A DNA stretch of 64,000 nucleotides from an uncultured Candidatus Melainabacteria bacterium (lineage in GTDB: Bacteria; Cyanobacteriota; Vampirovibrionia; Gastranaerophilales; Gastranaerophilaceae), in assembly GCA_934728585.1 (NCBI GenBank), contig CAKVDZ010000002.1, forward strand, positions 158,419 through 222,418, given 5' to 3'. Below the pieces are notes generated by a model. That model was not told where the DNA came from. It was given only the letters and a program-made list of their open reading frames with translations, and ran no database searches. Positions 43,513 to 52,492 of the stretch are shown piece after piece (the stretch's first letter is position 1; each line of letters opens with the position of its first letter). The position numbers and the translations under genes were made by a program.

Positions 43513-43558
43513 CAAATTAGCTATTGATAAAATTTATCCCTTGATGTTAAATTAAGCT

Positions 43559-44791
43559 ATGAACAAAAAACACGTAATTATTTTCATAGTTTTAATATCT
43601 GGATTGTTAATATTTAACAACATTTTACACAACATGTACGTTAAATTATCAACATCTCCATCAATTTTGCAAACAAAAGTAAACACTGAAGAAATTTCTG
43701 CACAAAAGCTTTTCGATAGAAGTTGGAAAATAATTAAAAAATCATACTTTGATTCAAGCATGAATGAGCAAGACTGGTACCGTTGGAAATTGCACTACCA
43801 AAGCAAGATTAAAACCGATGAAGATGCCTACGTTGCAATCAATACAATGCTTGAAAGCTTAAATGACCCATATTCAAAATTCTTATCTAAGAAAGAATTT
43901 GCCGAATTAAATACCTCTATTGACTCTAAAATCACAGGTATTGGGGTTAACATTTACTCAAACGCTGGTAAAATAACTGTCTTTAACGTTATTGAGGGTA
44001 CTCCAGCTAGCTCTGCTGGTATAAAAAGCGGTGATATTGTTTTCGCCGTTGACAAAAAAGAAGTTAGCGGAATGAGCATATCTGATGTCGCTGGGCTTGT
44101 TAGAGGTCCAGAAAACAGCATGGTAGATTTAACTCTACTTCGCGACAACAAAAAAATTAACAAGAATATTAAAAGAAAAGAAATTAAAATAAAAACAGTA
44201 AAAAGTTCAGTAGACAAAAATATTGGATATATTCAAATCCTAAGCTTTATCGGACTTACAACCTCTAACGAATTTTTGGAAGCATTGGAAAAAACCGAAA
44301 AAACTCAAGGATTGATTATTGATTTGCGTGGAAACCCTGGAGGATTACTTCCAAATGCCGTATTTATTGCAAATTTATTTATACCAAAGGGTAAAATAGT
44401 AAGTGTTGTTGGCAGAAACGGCTTAAAGCAAGACTTATCTGCACAAGAAACTAATTACAATGTAGATAAACCGTTAATCGTTCTTATTGACCACTCTAGT
44501 GCAAGTGCAAGCGAAATTCTTTCTGGCGCATTAAAAGATTACAACAAGGCAAAATTAGTAGGCACAACCACTTACGGCAAAGGTATGGTTCAAGAAGTTC
44601 TACCAATGCCTAACGAAACAGGTCTAAACCTTACAATTGCAAAATACTTAACTCCAAAAGGCACTGATATTAATAAAAAAGGAATTTCGCCAGATGTTCC
44701 AATTGAGCTAACAGTAGAAGACCTTAAAAAGAATAACGACACTCAATTGAACGTTGCTAAAAAAATGATGGCAGATATGATTAAAAAATAG
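43559..44791 (+). CDS. C-terminal processing protease, CtpA/S41 family
   Basis: The 410-residue protein has a signal anchor (about 5-24), then an S41 N-terminal helical region (LNDPYSKFLSKKEF). A PDZ domain follows (ITGIGVNIYS ... EGTPASSAGIKSGDIVFAVD), then the tail-specific protease core LIIDLRGNPGGLL, SSASASEIL (nucleophile Ser) and TYGKGMVQ (general-base Lys). It works in the periplasm and trims or degrades envelope proteins from the C-terminus. SD before ATG is weak. Its stop is directly followed by the convergent fliI. Confidence 0.92.
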   Translation: MNKKHVIIFIVLISGLLIFNNILHNMYVKLSTSPSILQTKVNTEEISAQKLFDRSWKIIKKSYFDSSMNEQDWYRWKLHYQSKIKTDEDAYVAINTMLESLNDPYSKFLSKKEFAELNTSIDSKITGIGVNIYSNAGKITVFNVIEGTPASSAGIKSGDIVFAVDKKEVSGMSISDVAGLVRGPENSMVDLTLLRDNKKINKNIKRKEIKIKTVKSSVDKNIGYIQILSFIGLTTSNEFLEALEKTEKTQGLIIDLRGNPGGLLPNAVFIANLFIPKGKIVSVVGRNGLKQDLSAQETNYNVDKPLIVLIDHSSASASEILSGALKDYNKAKLVGTTTYGKGMVQEVLPMPNETGLNLTIAKYLTPKGTDINKKGISPDVPIELTVEDLKKNNDTQLNVAKKMMADMIKK

Positions 44792-46108
44792 CTATCTTGC
44801 AAGCTTAATCAAATCTTCAATTGTTTGAGCATATTCAAACTTATCGTCTGTACTTTGGCATAAAAACGCGTTAATAGAGTTCATACGTCTAATTGCCTCG
44901 TCACAAACTGGGTCTGAACCTTTTACGTATGCGCCAATATTAATCAAATCCTCGTTCTTTTTATACACCGCAAGCCAGTTTCTAACCTGAGCCGCAGCCG
45001 CACGATGTTCTTTCGTTGTAACATCGCCCATAACCCTACTTATTGATTGCAAAACGTCAACTGCAGGATAATGGTTTCTATGAGCCAAATCACGTGACAG
45101 CATAATGTGACCGTCTAAAATACTTCTTGCCGTATCAGAAATAGGTTCGTTGAAATCGTCACCCTCTACCAATACTGTATATAATGCGGTTATTGAGCCT
45201 TTATCATTACAACCAGCACGTTCCATCAACTGTGGCATAATAGCAAAAACACTTGGCGTATAACCTCTCATAGCAGGTGGTTCGCCAGCATTCAAGCCAA
45301 CAACACGCTGTGCCATCGCAATACGAGTAACTGAATCAAGCATAAACAGTACATCTTTGCCTTGATCTCTAAAGTATTCTGCAATAGAAGTTGCCACAAA
45401 CGCAGCTTTTATTTTTACCAAATCTGGTTGTTCAGAAGTCGCAGCAACAACAACTGTTCGCTTCATGCCCTCTGGTCCCATATTTTTTTCAATAAATTCA
45501 CGAACCTCACGACCACGTTCACCAATTAATGCTATAACATTAATATCTGCAGTCGTATTTTTTGCCATCATTGATAAAGTGGTACTTTTACCAACACCAG
45601 AGCCTGCAAAAATACCTAGTCTTTGACCTTTACCAACCGTTATAAAACCATCAATAGATTTTATACCCAAGGACAAAGGCTCCTCAATTCTTGCACGTTT
45701 CAAAGGATTAATTGGTTTTGCTGAGGTTGACACAAACGATTGCGAAGTCACTTCACCAAGCGAATCAATAGGATTACCCAAGCCGTCCAAAACTCTACCT
45801 AAAAGCTGGTCACCAACTTTTATTTTCATCGCACCACCAGTATTCAAAACAATTGCTCCTGGCTGAACCCCGTCCATTGACCCCAATGGCATTAATAAAA
45901 TTTTACCCTCTTTAAATCCTACAACCTCTGCCCAGATAGGATTTTCGCTATCTTTCTTGTAAATATAACACAAATCGCCAATACTAGATTGAGGACCGTC
46001 AGATTCAATGATTAAACCTGTAATTTCGATTACGCGTCCAATTTCTTTTATCGTTTTTACGTCATTTACTGCATCTAAAAATTTGTTCTTATCAAATGTT
46101 ATCGCCAT
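44792..46108 (-). CDS. fliI: Flagellar type III export ATPase FliI
   Basis: The protein has 438 residues from ATG 46108 (GAGGAT upstream); the frame also runs to a TTG at 46129. The catalytic domain has Walker A GIFAGSGVGKST, LIGERGREVREF and DVLFMLDSVTRIAMAQR with Walker B, plus the FliI/YscN-typical GEPPAMRGYTPSVFA. It powers export of flagellar parts, with FliH as regulator. The start overlaps the end of fliH by 17 bases. It is the last gene of the fliF-G-H-I run. Confidence 0.94.
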   Translation of the reverse strand: MAITFDKNKFLDAVNDVKTIKEIGRVIEITGLIIESDGPQSSIGDLCYIYKKDSENPIWAEVVGFKEGKILLMPLGSMDGVQPGAIVLNTGGAMKIKVGDQLLGRVLDGLGNPIDSLGEVTSQSFVSTSAKPINPLKRARIEEPLSLGIKSIDGFITVGKGQRLGIFAGSGVGKSTTLSMMAKNTTADINVIALIGERGREVREFIEKNMGPEGMKRTVVVAATSEQPDLVKIKAAFVATSIAEYFRDQGKDVLFMLDSVTRIAMAQRVVGLNAGEPPAMRGYTPSVFAIMPQLMERAGCNDKGSITALYTVLVEGDDFNEPISDTARSILDGHIMLSRDLAHRNHYPAVDVLQSISRVMGDVTTKEHRAAAAQVRNWLAVYKKNEDLINIGAYVKGSDPVCDEAIRRMNSINAFLCQSTDDKFEYAQTIEDLIKLAR

Positions 46109-47006
46109 TTTCTGTATCCTCAGCGACAAATTTTTCTTGATTTTCTACAACCTCTGAATTGGCATTTATTTCAACATTCTCAGTTTTTTCAACATCTTCG
46201 GACAAAACCTCTGTATATTCTTCGTCTTCGGTTTCTTCTATTGCGGAATAATGTGTTTCCATTAATTTTTCTGCTATTTGATTAATTTGAGTTTGTAATC
46301 TACAATCCACACGTGAAAGCGGAGTTTCTACAATTGTTCCATCAGGTGAAACATTAATATCTTCAATAATTTTTATATGTTCTAATTTTGGAATATCAGC
46401 TTTTAATTCTTCTGAAATAGAATAAATTTTTTCTGCTAAATCTGGGTGAATTGTTATTGTTATTGACTCTTTGTCTTTCAACTGTTTTATAGCTTCTTCC
46501 GTAATCGTTTTTAAAACATTAATATCATCATCAAGAGTTTTTCTACAAACTTTTTTGGCAATTGCAATAATCAAATCGACAATATCAAGCTCTGCTGATT
46601 TAATTATATTATGCTTTATATCAAATTGACTTTTTGAAAAAGTGTCAATAGCTTTGACTTTTTCTTCCAAAGAATTTGTGCCGTCCTCGTAACCTTGCTT
46701 GTTACCAGCCTCGTAGCCCTCTTTTCTGGCTTCTTCTCTGATAGCATCAGATTCATCTTGTGCTTGTTGTTTAGCCATTTCAACTAATTTTTCAGATTCA
46801 GTTTGAGCTTGCTCAATAATTTGCTTCGCTTCTTCAACTAATTCTTTTGCTTTTTGCGCACCCTCATTAATTAACGCTTCCTTTTTAGCGTTAGCATCAG
46901 CAAGCATTTTGTTAATACGAATTTCAATATCCTTCAGAGGGTTGCTCTCTAAAGGTAAAACAAAGCTAGAACCTATTTGAACATTACTACCTTTAATCCT
47001 AGTCAA
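46092..47006 (-). CDS. fliH: Flagellar assembly protein FliH
   Basis: The protein has about 304 residues. It has a long charged coiled coil (KKEALINEGAQKAKELVEE..., about 40-110), followed by a FliH/VATPase-E-like domain (DIVDLIIAIAKKVCRKTL, VDCRLQTQINQIAEKL) and an acidic disordered tail. It binds FliI and holds it at the export gate. The start is uncertain. TTG 47006 has an excellent GAGGAAG, 6 bases upstream, and overlaps the fliG stop; ATGs at 47021 and 47027 lack an SD. Context between fliG and fliI supports the name strongly. Confidence 0.85.
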   Translation of the reverse strand: MTRIKGSNVQIGSSFVLPLESNPLKDIEIRINKMLADANAKKEALINEGAQKAKELVEEAKQIIEQAQTESEKLVEMAKQQAQDESDAIREEARKEGYEAGNKQGYEDGTNSLEEKVKAIDTFSKSQFDIKHNIIKSAELDIVDLIIAIAKKVCRKTLDDDINVLKTITEEAIKQLKDKESITITIHPDLAEKIYSISEELKADIPKLEHIKIIEDINVSPDGTIVETPLSRVDCRLQTQINQIAEKLMETHYSAIEETEDEEYTEVLSEDVEKTENVEINANSEVVENQEKFVAEDTENGDNI

Positions 47007-48084
47007 TGAATTCTTCCTCATTTTCATCGCGTTCAATTACGATATCACCAGAAGCTTCAAGAGCCTTGATAGTAGCACAAATAGAAGATTGAACCTCTTG
47101 AACATCTTTCGCTCTTACAGGTCCTAAGTATTCCATATCGTCACGTAACATTTGTTGAGCACGTTCTGACATATTGTTAAAGATTTTTTCTCTAACTTCT
47201 TCTTTTGTACCTTTAAGTGCAAGTGCCAAGTCTTTTGTATTAACTTCACGTAAAATACGTTGAACAGTTCTGTTATCAAGTTGAATAATATCTTCAAATA
47301 CGAACATCAATTCGCGAACTTCATCTGCAAGAGCAGGATTTTCAATTTCAAGTAATTCAAGAACATTTCTTTCTGTTGCTCTGTCAGTTCTGTTCAAGAT
47401 GTTTGCCAATGTATCGATACCACCAGCTTGAGAGAAGTCTTGAACCATTACAGATGAGAATTTCGATTCTACAATTTTTTCAATATCAGCCAAAATTTCA
47501 GGGTTTGTTGTGTCCATATCTGCAATTTTCATCGCAACTTGTGCTTGAACCTCTGGTGGCAAACAGTTTAAAACTTTTGCAGATTGGCTTGGTTGCAAAT
47601 AAGCTAAAATTAAGGCAATCAACTGTGGGTTTTCATTTTGGAAAGAAGTTGCCAATTGAACAGGGTCTGCCTCATTAAAGAATTGGAACGGATTAGCGTT
47701 CATCAAGGTTTCTAATCTGTCCATAATTCTTTTTGCTTGTTCTGGACCATAAGTCAACTCCAAAACTTGTTTTGCATAGTTTTTACCGCCTTGAGCTAAG
47801 TAGTTACTTGCTTGGAACAAGGCTCTAAATTCTTCTAAAATACCTATCAAAGATTCCATTGGAACCTTATTCAAGCTTGCAATTTCAAGTGCAATTTGTT
47901 CTAATAAATCATTATCAGTAATATTTTTTAACACTTCTGAAGCTGTTGTTGGTCCTAACAAAATTAACAATGCCGCAACTTTTTGAGTTGAATTCATCGC
48001 TATAATTTGTTGTTGAGAAAGAAGTGCGCTATTTGCATTAGCATTAGTATTTGTATTTAAATTGTTATTTAAGCTGTTATTCAT
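46999..48084 (-). CDS. fliG: Flagellar motor switch protein FliG
   Basis: The 361-residue protein has an Asn-rich N-terminal leader (about 1-30), then FliG-N (STQKVAALLILLGPTTASEVLKNI), the middle domain with PQLIALILAYLQPSQSAKVL (EHPQ-like region) and FliG-C (FVFEDIIQLDNRTVQRIL) carrying the charged torque residues. It sits in the cytoplasmic C-ring and links FliF to the stators. AAGGAATAATATAG precedes ATG. The low-complexity Asn start is unusual for FliG. Confidence 0.95.
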   Translation of the reverse strand: MNNSLNNNLNTNTNANANSALLSQQQIIAMNSTQKVAALLILLGPTTASEVLKNITDNDLLEQIALEIASLNKVPMESLIGILEEFRALFQASNYLAQGGKNYAKQVLELTYGPEQAKRIMDRLETLMNANPFQFFNEADPVQLATSFQNENPQLIALILAYLQPSQSAKVLNCLPPEVQAQVAMKIADMDTTNPEILADIEKIVESKFSSVMVQDFSQAGGIDTLANILNRTDRATERNVLELLEIENPALADEVRELMFVFEDIIQLDNRTVQRILREVNTKDLALALKGTKEEVREKIFNNMSERAQQMLRDDMEYLGPVRAKDVQEVQSSICATIKALEASGDIVIERDENEEEFID

Positions 48085-48089
48085 CTATA

Positions 48090-49646
48090 TTATTCCTTAA
48101 TAAACGATACCAAAAGTCTTGCAGCTTCTGCTGGGTCAGCCATAATTGTATCATTCAATTCCATACGTGCACGTTCTAATTCTGGGTCAATGTTAGCTTC
48201 AATTTTTGGTAAAGTATCCGAGAATAATACATCTGGAATATCTTCACTAATTTGTGGCAATTGAGGTTCAAATGTTTTTGCATCTGGCACTTCTATAACT
48301 CTGCCCATTTTACCCATAAGTCCCCTGATTATAAACAATGCAGCAAGACCCAAAATTAACACAACCAATAAAGGTCCTAAATCTTTTGTTAAGTAATCAA
48401 CTGTCGATTTTGTTTTAATTTCTTTATTAATAGCTTCTTGTTGTTGCTGTTCTTGAGCAAGAGATTCAAATTGAAGACTTGAAACAGTAATTACATCGCC
48501 TCTTTCATAATTAGCTCCTGATGCAGATAGAACAAGGTTTTGAATTTCTTCTTTTTCCTTGTCTGTTAAAATTTTGTTTACAGCAACCGCTATTGTCATT
48601 CTTTTTATTGTTCCAGGAGCATAAACAACATGTTTAATTTCCTTTGAAACGCTGTAATTTACAGAGTTTTTCTCTTTTGCGTAGTTTAAATTACGAGCCT
48701 GAACATTTGCATTAACAGGCGCTTGGTTTGGATTTTCGTATGTTTCAACCTCTGTTTGAGAACTTGTTAAAACACCCTTTCTGCCGTCTTCACCCTCACC
48801 TACTGGAACATAAGTTTCAATAGTTGCTTTTGTTGAGTTAAAATCAATGTCGGCGTTAACTTGTACAGAAACATTACCCTTACCCATAATTTTTTCTAAT
48901 ACTTGGGTAATTTTTTCAGCGGTTTGTTTTTCTGCATTAGCCTTAAAAGTTTCCATATCGTTAGAATTTTTGCCTGTTTCATCAGAAAGACTTGCACCGT
49001 TTTGGTCGGTAATAAACACTCTATCTGGAGTCATTCTTGGGACAGAATAAGCAACTAAATTTTTGATGGCTTTAACTTGTGAGGCTTTTAATCTATACCC
49101 TGGTTCCAAAATCAACATTACAGACGCCGTTGGTGCTTCATCTTTATCTTCAAAAATAGAGCGTTCAGGATCTGCTAACTGAACTCTACAACTCTTTATA
49201 CCGTTCATTTTTTCAATTGAACGAGTTAATTCTCCTTGGAAAATTCTTTGTTTTGTAAGTTTATTTTTAAAATCTGTTGAACCTAATTGCATATTATCAA
49301 GCAATTCAAACCCTGGAGCTTGATTTTCAATCAAATCATTTTCTGCGACAAAAATTCTTAAGTCATCTTTGTCCTTAGATGGTACTAAAATAGCCTTTTT
49401 ATCTTGTGAAACCTTGTATGCTTGCCCTGATTTTTTGAAAGATTCAACAATATTTGCAATATCAGTTTCTGGTAAATCACTGTACAAAACAGTCCATTCT
49501 GGTTCAAAAGATTTCACTAAAAAGAATGTTGCTGCAATAATAGTAACAACCGTTAAAGCAAGCAAACCAAACTTTTGCGGAATTTCTAACCCGTCCCAAA
49601 GTTTTTTTATGTCTTCAAAAAACATTTTAAAATAATTATTATTCAT
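48090..49646 (-). CDS. fliF: Flagellar MS-ring protein FliF
   Basis: The 518-residue protein has two membrane segments (about 22-42, and 425-445 LLVVLILGLAALFII). The large periplasmic ring-building region holds YscJ-like (AKILVPSKDKDDLRIFVAENDL-type) and FliF-C domains. The cytoplasmic tail with LERARMELNDTIMADPAEAARLLVSFIKE is the FliG-binding motif. It forms the base of the flagellum. It is the first gene of this flagellar operon, 5 bases ahead of fliG. Confidence 0.95.
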   Translation of the reverse strand: MNNNYFKMFFEDIKKLWDGLEIPQKFGLLALTVVTIIAATFFLVKSFEPEWTVLYSDLPETDIANIVESFKKSGQAYKVSQDKKAILVPSKDKDDLRIFVAENDLIENQAPGFELLDNMQLGSTDFKNKLTKQRIFQGELTRSIEKMNGIKSCRVQLADPERSIFEDKDEAPTASVMLILEPGYRLKASQVKAIKNLVAYSVPRMTPDRVFITDQNGASLSDETGKNSNDMETFKANAEKQTAEKITQVLEKIMGKGNVSVQVNADIDFNSTKATIETYVPVGEGEDGRKGVLTSSQTEVETYENPNQAPVNANVQARNLNYAKEKNSVNYSVSKEIKHVVYAPGTIKRMTIAVAVNKILTDKEKEEIQNLVLSASGANYERGDVITVSSLQFESLAQEQQQQEAINKEIKTKSTVDYLTKDLGPLLVVLILGLAALFIIRGLMGKMGRVIEVPDAKTFEPQLPQISEDIPDVLFSDTLPKIEANIDPELERARMELNDTIMADPAEAARLLVSFIKE

Positions 49647-49754
49647 GTATAGTTAAAAACCTCAAGTTACACGTCATCAACAATATAATAATCATTTTCT
49701 ATATAAAGTTCAAAATTGTTAAATATCTTTACGAAAACAAGAATATACCTACAA

Positions 49755-49955
49755 AAAAATAAAAAGCCTTACACGAATGCAAGACTTAAAAAAATATACA
49801 TTTACCCCACAACATTAATAGCATGAACGAATTTCGAAGTCAAACGTTATTTCTTAAAAATAGCCTTGTTTGTAACGATTTTGTTACAAACTGTCAAAAA
49901 AGATTTTTCATCGTTTTGTATGATTGTGTAATCTGTATTCATATTATAATAGTAA
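49755..49955 (-). ncRNA. Candidate small RNA (or small-peptide mRNA) divergent from glgC
   Basis: The minus-strand promoter TTGACA-17-TACTAT (49990-49962) predicts a start near 49955. A terminator with a 10-bp stem (AAGTCTTGCA / TGTAAGGCTT, two G-T pairs), a TTCG tetraloop and a T run lies at 49787-49752. Between them is a perfect hairpin, GTTTGTAAC-N6-GTTACAAAC (49868-49891). A 31-codon frame (ATG 49942 to 49847) lacks an SD. The 337-base gap holds no other gene. Confidence 0.45.
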
Positions 49956-49961
49956 ATGTAG

Positions 49962-49990
49962 ATAGTATTTAGTGAGGTAGAAAATGTCAA
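49962..49990 (-). promoter_or_regulatory. Strong minus-strand promoter overlapping the glgC start
   Basis: Consensus TTGACA (49985-49990) with a 17-base spacer and TACTAT (49962-49967). It overlaps the glgC ribosome binding site and start codon on the other strand, so the two transcripts may interfere. Confidence 0.5.
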
Positions 49991-51219
49991 TTGATGACGC
50001 ATTAGTAATGATTTTAGCAGGCGGTGAGGGCAAACGCTTACACCCACTTACAAAAGACCGTGCTAAACCAGCAGTTCCTTTTGGTGGAAGATACAGAATC
50101 ATTGATTTCGTATTAAACAATTTCATCAACTCTGGATTTTACAAAATTAAAGTTTTAACACAATACAAATCAGACTCACTAAACCAACATATTTCAAGAG
50201 GTTATGCATTATCTCCATTCTTGGATCAATACGTTGATTTAGTACCTGCACAAATGAGAACAGGTGCTGATTGGTACAGAGGAACAGCAGATGCTGTATT
50301 CCAAAACGTATTGCACATCGTAGACGCTGACCCAACTTACGTTTGCGTATTCGGTGGTGACCACGTTTATAAAATGGATGTATCACAAATGCTTAACTTT
50401 CACAAGGAACGTAGCGCAGATTTAACAATCGCAGCTATTCCTATTCCAATCGAAGAAGCTTCTGAATTTGGTATTATGGAAGTTGACGAAAACTGGAGAT
50501 TGACTAACTTCGTTGAAAAACCAAAAACTCCACCAAAACCACTTCCAGGAAATCCTAATATGTGCTTAGCTTCAATGGGTAACTATATTTTCGGAAAAGA
50601 CGTATTATTAGACGCTTTATATCGCGATAACAAAATTGAAGAATCAAGCCACGACTTTGGTAAAAACGTTATCCCAATGTTGTTACACGAAGGTAAACCA
50701 GTATATGTTTATAACTTCAAAGAAAACTCTTTCCCAGGAATTACAGATGCAGAACGTGGTTATTGGAAAGATGTAGGAAACGTAGATGCATACTGGCAAG
50801 CTAACATGGACTTGTTAGATTCATGCCCAGAACTAAACTTATACGCTAAAGAATGGCCGTTAAGAACATTCAACTACAACTACCCACCAGCTAAATTTAT
50901 TTGGCAAGAGGGCGACAGAGTTGGTATGGCAACAAACTCAATGGTTTCTGAGGGTTGTATCATCTCTGGTGGTGGACTTTCAAGATGTGTACTTTCACCA
51001 AAAGTAAGAATTAACTCTTATTCTTCAGTAACAGAAAGTATTTTAATGGAAAACGTTAACATCGGTAGACACTGCGAAATCCGTCGTGCAATTATTGATA
51101 AAAACGTACAAGTTCCACCTTATACAAAAATCGGTTTTGATAGAGAAATCGATGAACAAAAAGGATTCTACGTATCACCAAACGGTATTACAGTAGTTCC
51201 AAAAGGTGCAATTCTTTAA
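49984..51219 (+). CDS. glgC: Glucose-1-phosphate adenylyltransferase
   Basis: The 411-residue protein has the N-terminal nucleotidyltransferase domain MILAGGEGKRLHPLTKDRAKPAVPFGG, QHISRGY, FGGDHVYKMD (metal Asp) and VEKPKTPPKPLPGNP. A C-terminal beta-helix regulatory domain follows (SEGCIISGGGLSRCVLSPKVRI). It makes ADP-glucose for glycogen. TATAAT at 49945-49950 and GAGGT before ATG are in place. No glgA or glgB is adjacent. Confidence 0.95.
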   Translation: MSIDDALVMILAGGEGKRLHPLTKDRAKPAVPFGGRYRIIDFVLNNFINSGFYKIKVLTQYKSDSLNQHISRGYALSPFLDQYVDLVPAQMRTGADWYRGTADAVFQNVLHIVDADPTYVCVFGGDHVYKMDVSQMLNFHKERSADLTIAAIPIPIEEASEFGIMEVDENWRLTNFVEKPKTPPKPLPGNPNMCLASMGNYIFGKDVLLDALYRDNKIEESSHDFGKNVIPMLLHEGKPVYVYNFKENSFPGITDAERGYWKDVGNVDAYWQANMDLLDSCPELNLYAKEWPLRTFNYNYPPAKFIWQEGDRVGMATNSMVSEGCIISGGGLSRCVLSPKVRINSYSSVTESILMENVNIGRHCEIRRAIIDKNVQVPPYTKIGFDREIDEQKGFYVSPNGITVVPKGAIL

Positions 51220-51242
51220 GAAAATTAAAAATTTAATAGCTA

Positions 51243-51282
51243 AAAAACCTCTTTGTGTTAAACTTTATACAAAGAGGTTTTT
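51243..51282 (+). terminator. Terminator hairpin that contains the next gene's ribosome binding site
   Basis: AAAAACCTCTTTGT (51243-51256) and ACAAAGAGGTTTTT (51269-51282) form a perfect 14-bp stem ending in T5. The AGAGGT in the right arm is the only SD for ATG 51284. Confidence 0.8.
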
Positions 51283-51283
51283 A

Positions 51284-51829
51284 ATGAATATGAAAAAGAA
51301 AATTTTTGTTATTTCAAGCATTACAATTACAGTTGCACTTATATTAATTTTAACCATAATATTTTTAACAAAGTCAAATGAGGATTTGTTACCATTTATC
51401 AGCTATACAAGCGATAATTTAATCACATCGTTAACTGATGAAAATAGTTTAGACGATAATTTACCAACGGTAGTTTTATTCCACACAAAAATGTGCAAAA
51501 CTTGTGTTGAATTTAAACCTTACTTTGAAAAAATGGCAAAAAAATATAAAGGTAAATATAATTTTGCAGAGCTAGAAGTTCAAGACCCTGCAAATTACCC
51601 TTTATCAGCAATCTACGGAATGGCTGTTCCAAACTTATATATTTTTGATACAAAAATTGGAAATAAAATTCATATATCACTAAATGATGCAAGAAGCATT
51701 AGTGGAATTGAACTTGAATTGGATAGATATTTACGTATTCGTTCGTTTATTGATTTAAAAAAAGCTAATGAAGAACATATAAAACGATTTAACGAATATC
51801 AAGAAAAATTACAGAAAGCTAAAAAATAG
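51284..51829 (+). CDS. Membrane-anchored thioredoxin-like protein
   Basis: The 181-residue protein starts at ATG 51284. It has one N-terminal membrane anchor (about 7-27) and an exported thioredoxin fold with TVVLFHTKMCKTCVEFKPYF; CKTC (C71, C74) is the redox site. AVPNLYIFD supplies the cis-Pro. The C-terminal tail is a charged helix (KKANEEHIKRFNEY). It is likely an envelope thiol oxidoreductase or cytochrome/disulphide maturation factor; partners are unknown. Its SD lies inside the glgC terminator, so it may be read only by read-through. Confidence 0.8.
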   Translation: MNMKKKIFVISSITITVALILILTIIFLTKSNEDLLPFISYTSDNLITSLTDENSLDDNLPTVVLFHTKMCKTCVEFKPYFEKMAKKYKGKYNFAELEVQDPANYPLSAIYGMAVPNLYIFDTKIGNKIHISLNDARSISGIELELDRYLRIRSFIDLKKANEEHIKRFNEYQEKLQKAKK

Positions 51830-51951
51830 CAAAAAAAAAGGTGAAACTTTTGTTCCACCATGTCTGTTAAAAAAACTACACTATTTCCCTATTTGGGAAT
51901 TTCCTTACCTTTTCCTTTATCCTAAATTGATATAAACTTGTTTATCACAAC

Positions 51952-52170
51952 TTATTTTACGATTTTTGAAACGAAGTTTGTGATTTCATAGATTGAATCT
52001 TTAACAAATTCTTTTGCTAATTCAGCAACTGGTCTGTTTTCAACATAATCGAAGCAGAAGTAAATAGGATCTTGAGCGTTGTTAAATCTCATTCTTCTAT
52101 CATTTTTGTTTAGGTAAACGAATGAATCTTTGTTTTGAGCGATTAATGAACCGAATTGTGTGTTTTGCAT
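51952..52170 (-). CDS. Small protein of unknown function
   Basis: The 72-residue frame has a strong SD (GGAGAGAG, 7 bases before ATG 52170). The protein is soluble and mixed alpha/beta (MQNTQFGSLIAQNK, then FDYVENRPVAELAKEF), ending in an amphipathic helix. No family is recognised. It is monocistronic between gene-poor flanks. Confidence 0.6.
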   Translation of the reverse strand: MQNTQFGSLIAQNKDSFVYLNKNDRRMRFNNAQDPIYFCFDYVENRPVAELAKEFVKDSIYEITNFVSKIVK

Positions 52171-52492
52171 TTTGTTCTCTCTCCGTTTGCCTTACTCTTA
52201 TATAAAGTAAAATTTCGAAAAAAAATTGCTTTTTTTGACGCATTACACTTAACAATTCTTAACACAAAGGTGTATTGGTACGTTTTACAGGCGTTCCAAG
52301 ATGTGTTAAGATAATTGAGATGTTAGTCGTGAAATTTAGCTGTATTTTTCAGCACAAAATCACGCAATAATTTTGTATATTATATTAAAGTATTTTTGCG
52401 TTTAAATATTGCCTATTCAGTAATAACGGGCTTATATAACTATTCGACAACTAAGTATTAAACTCAATCGTCAATCAATTCACCATTCACAT
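52171..52492. other. Gene-free AT-rich region
   Basis: About 320 bases upstream of the small gene and downstream of the 5'-nucleotidase gene. I see promoter-like AT stretches (TTATATAAG near 52200) but no gene, strong hairpin or repeat. Confidence 0.5.

Noticed and set aside
49868..49891. CRP or NtcA binding site
   Set aside because: The arms GTAAC/GTTAC are spaced differently from TGTGA-N6-TCACA and from GTA-N8-TAC; it fits a hairpin inside the candidate RNA better.
49847..50047. 66-residue minus-strand frame overlapping the glgC start
   Set aside because: Its 5' part is antisense to glgC codons; only the 31-codon internal frame could be expressed, and it lacks an SD.
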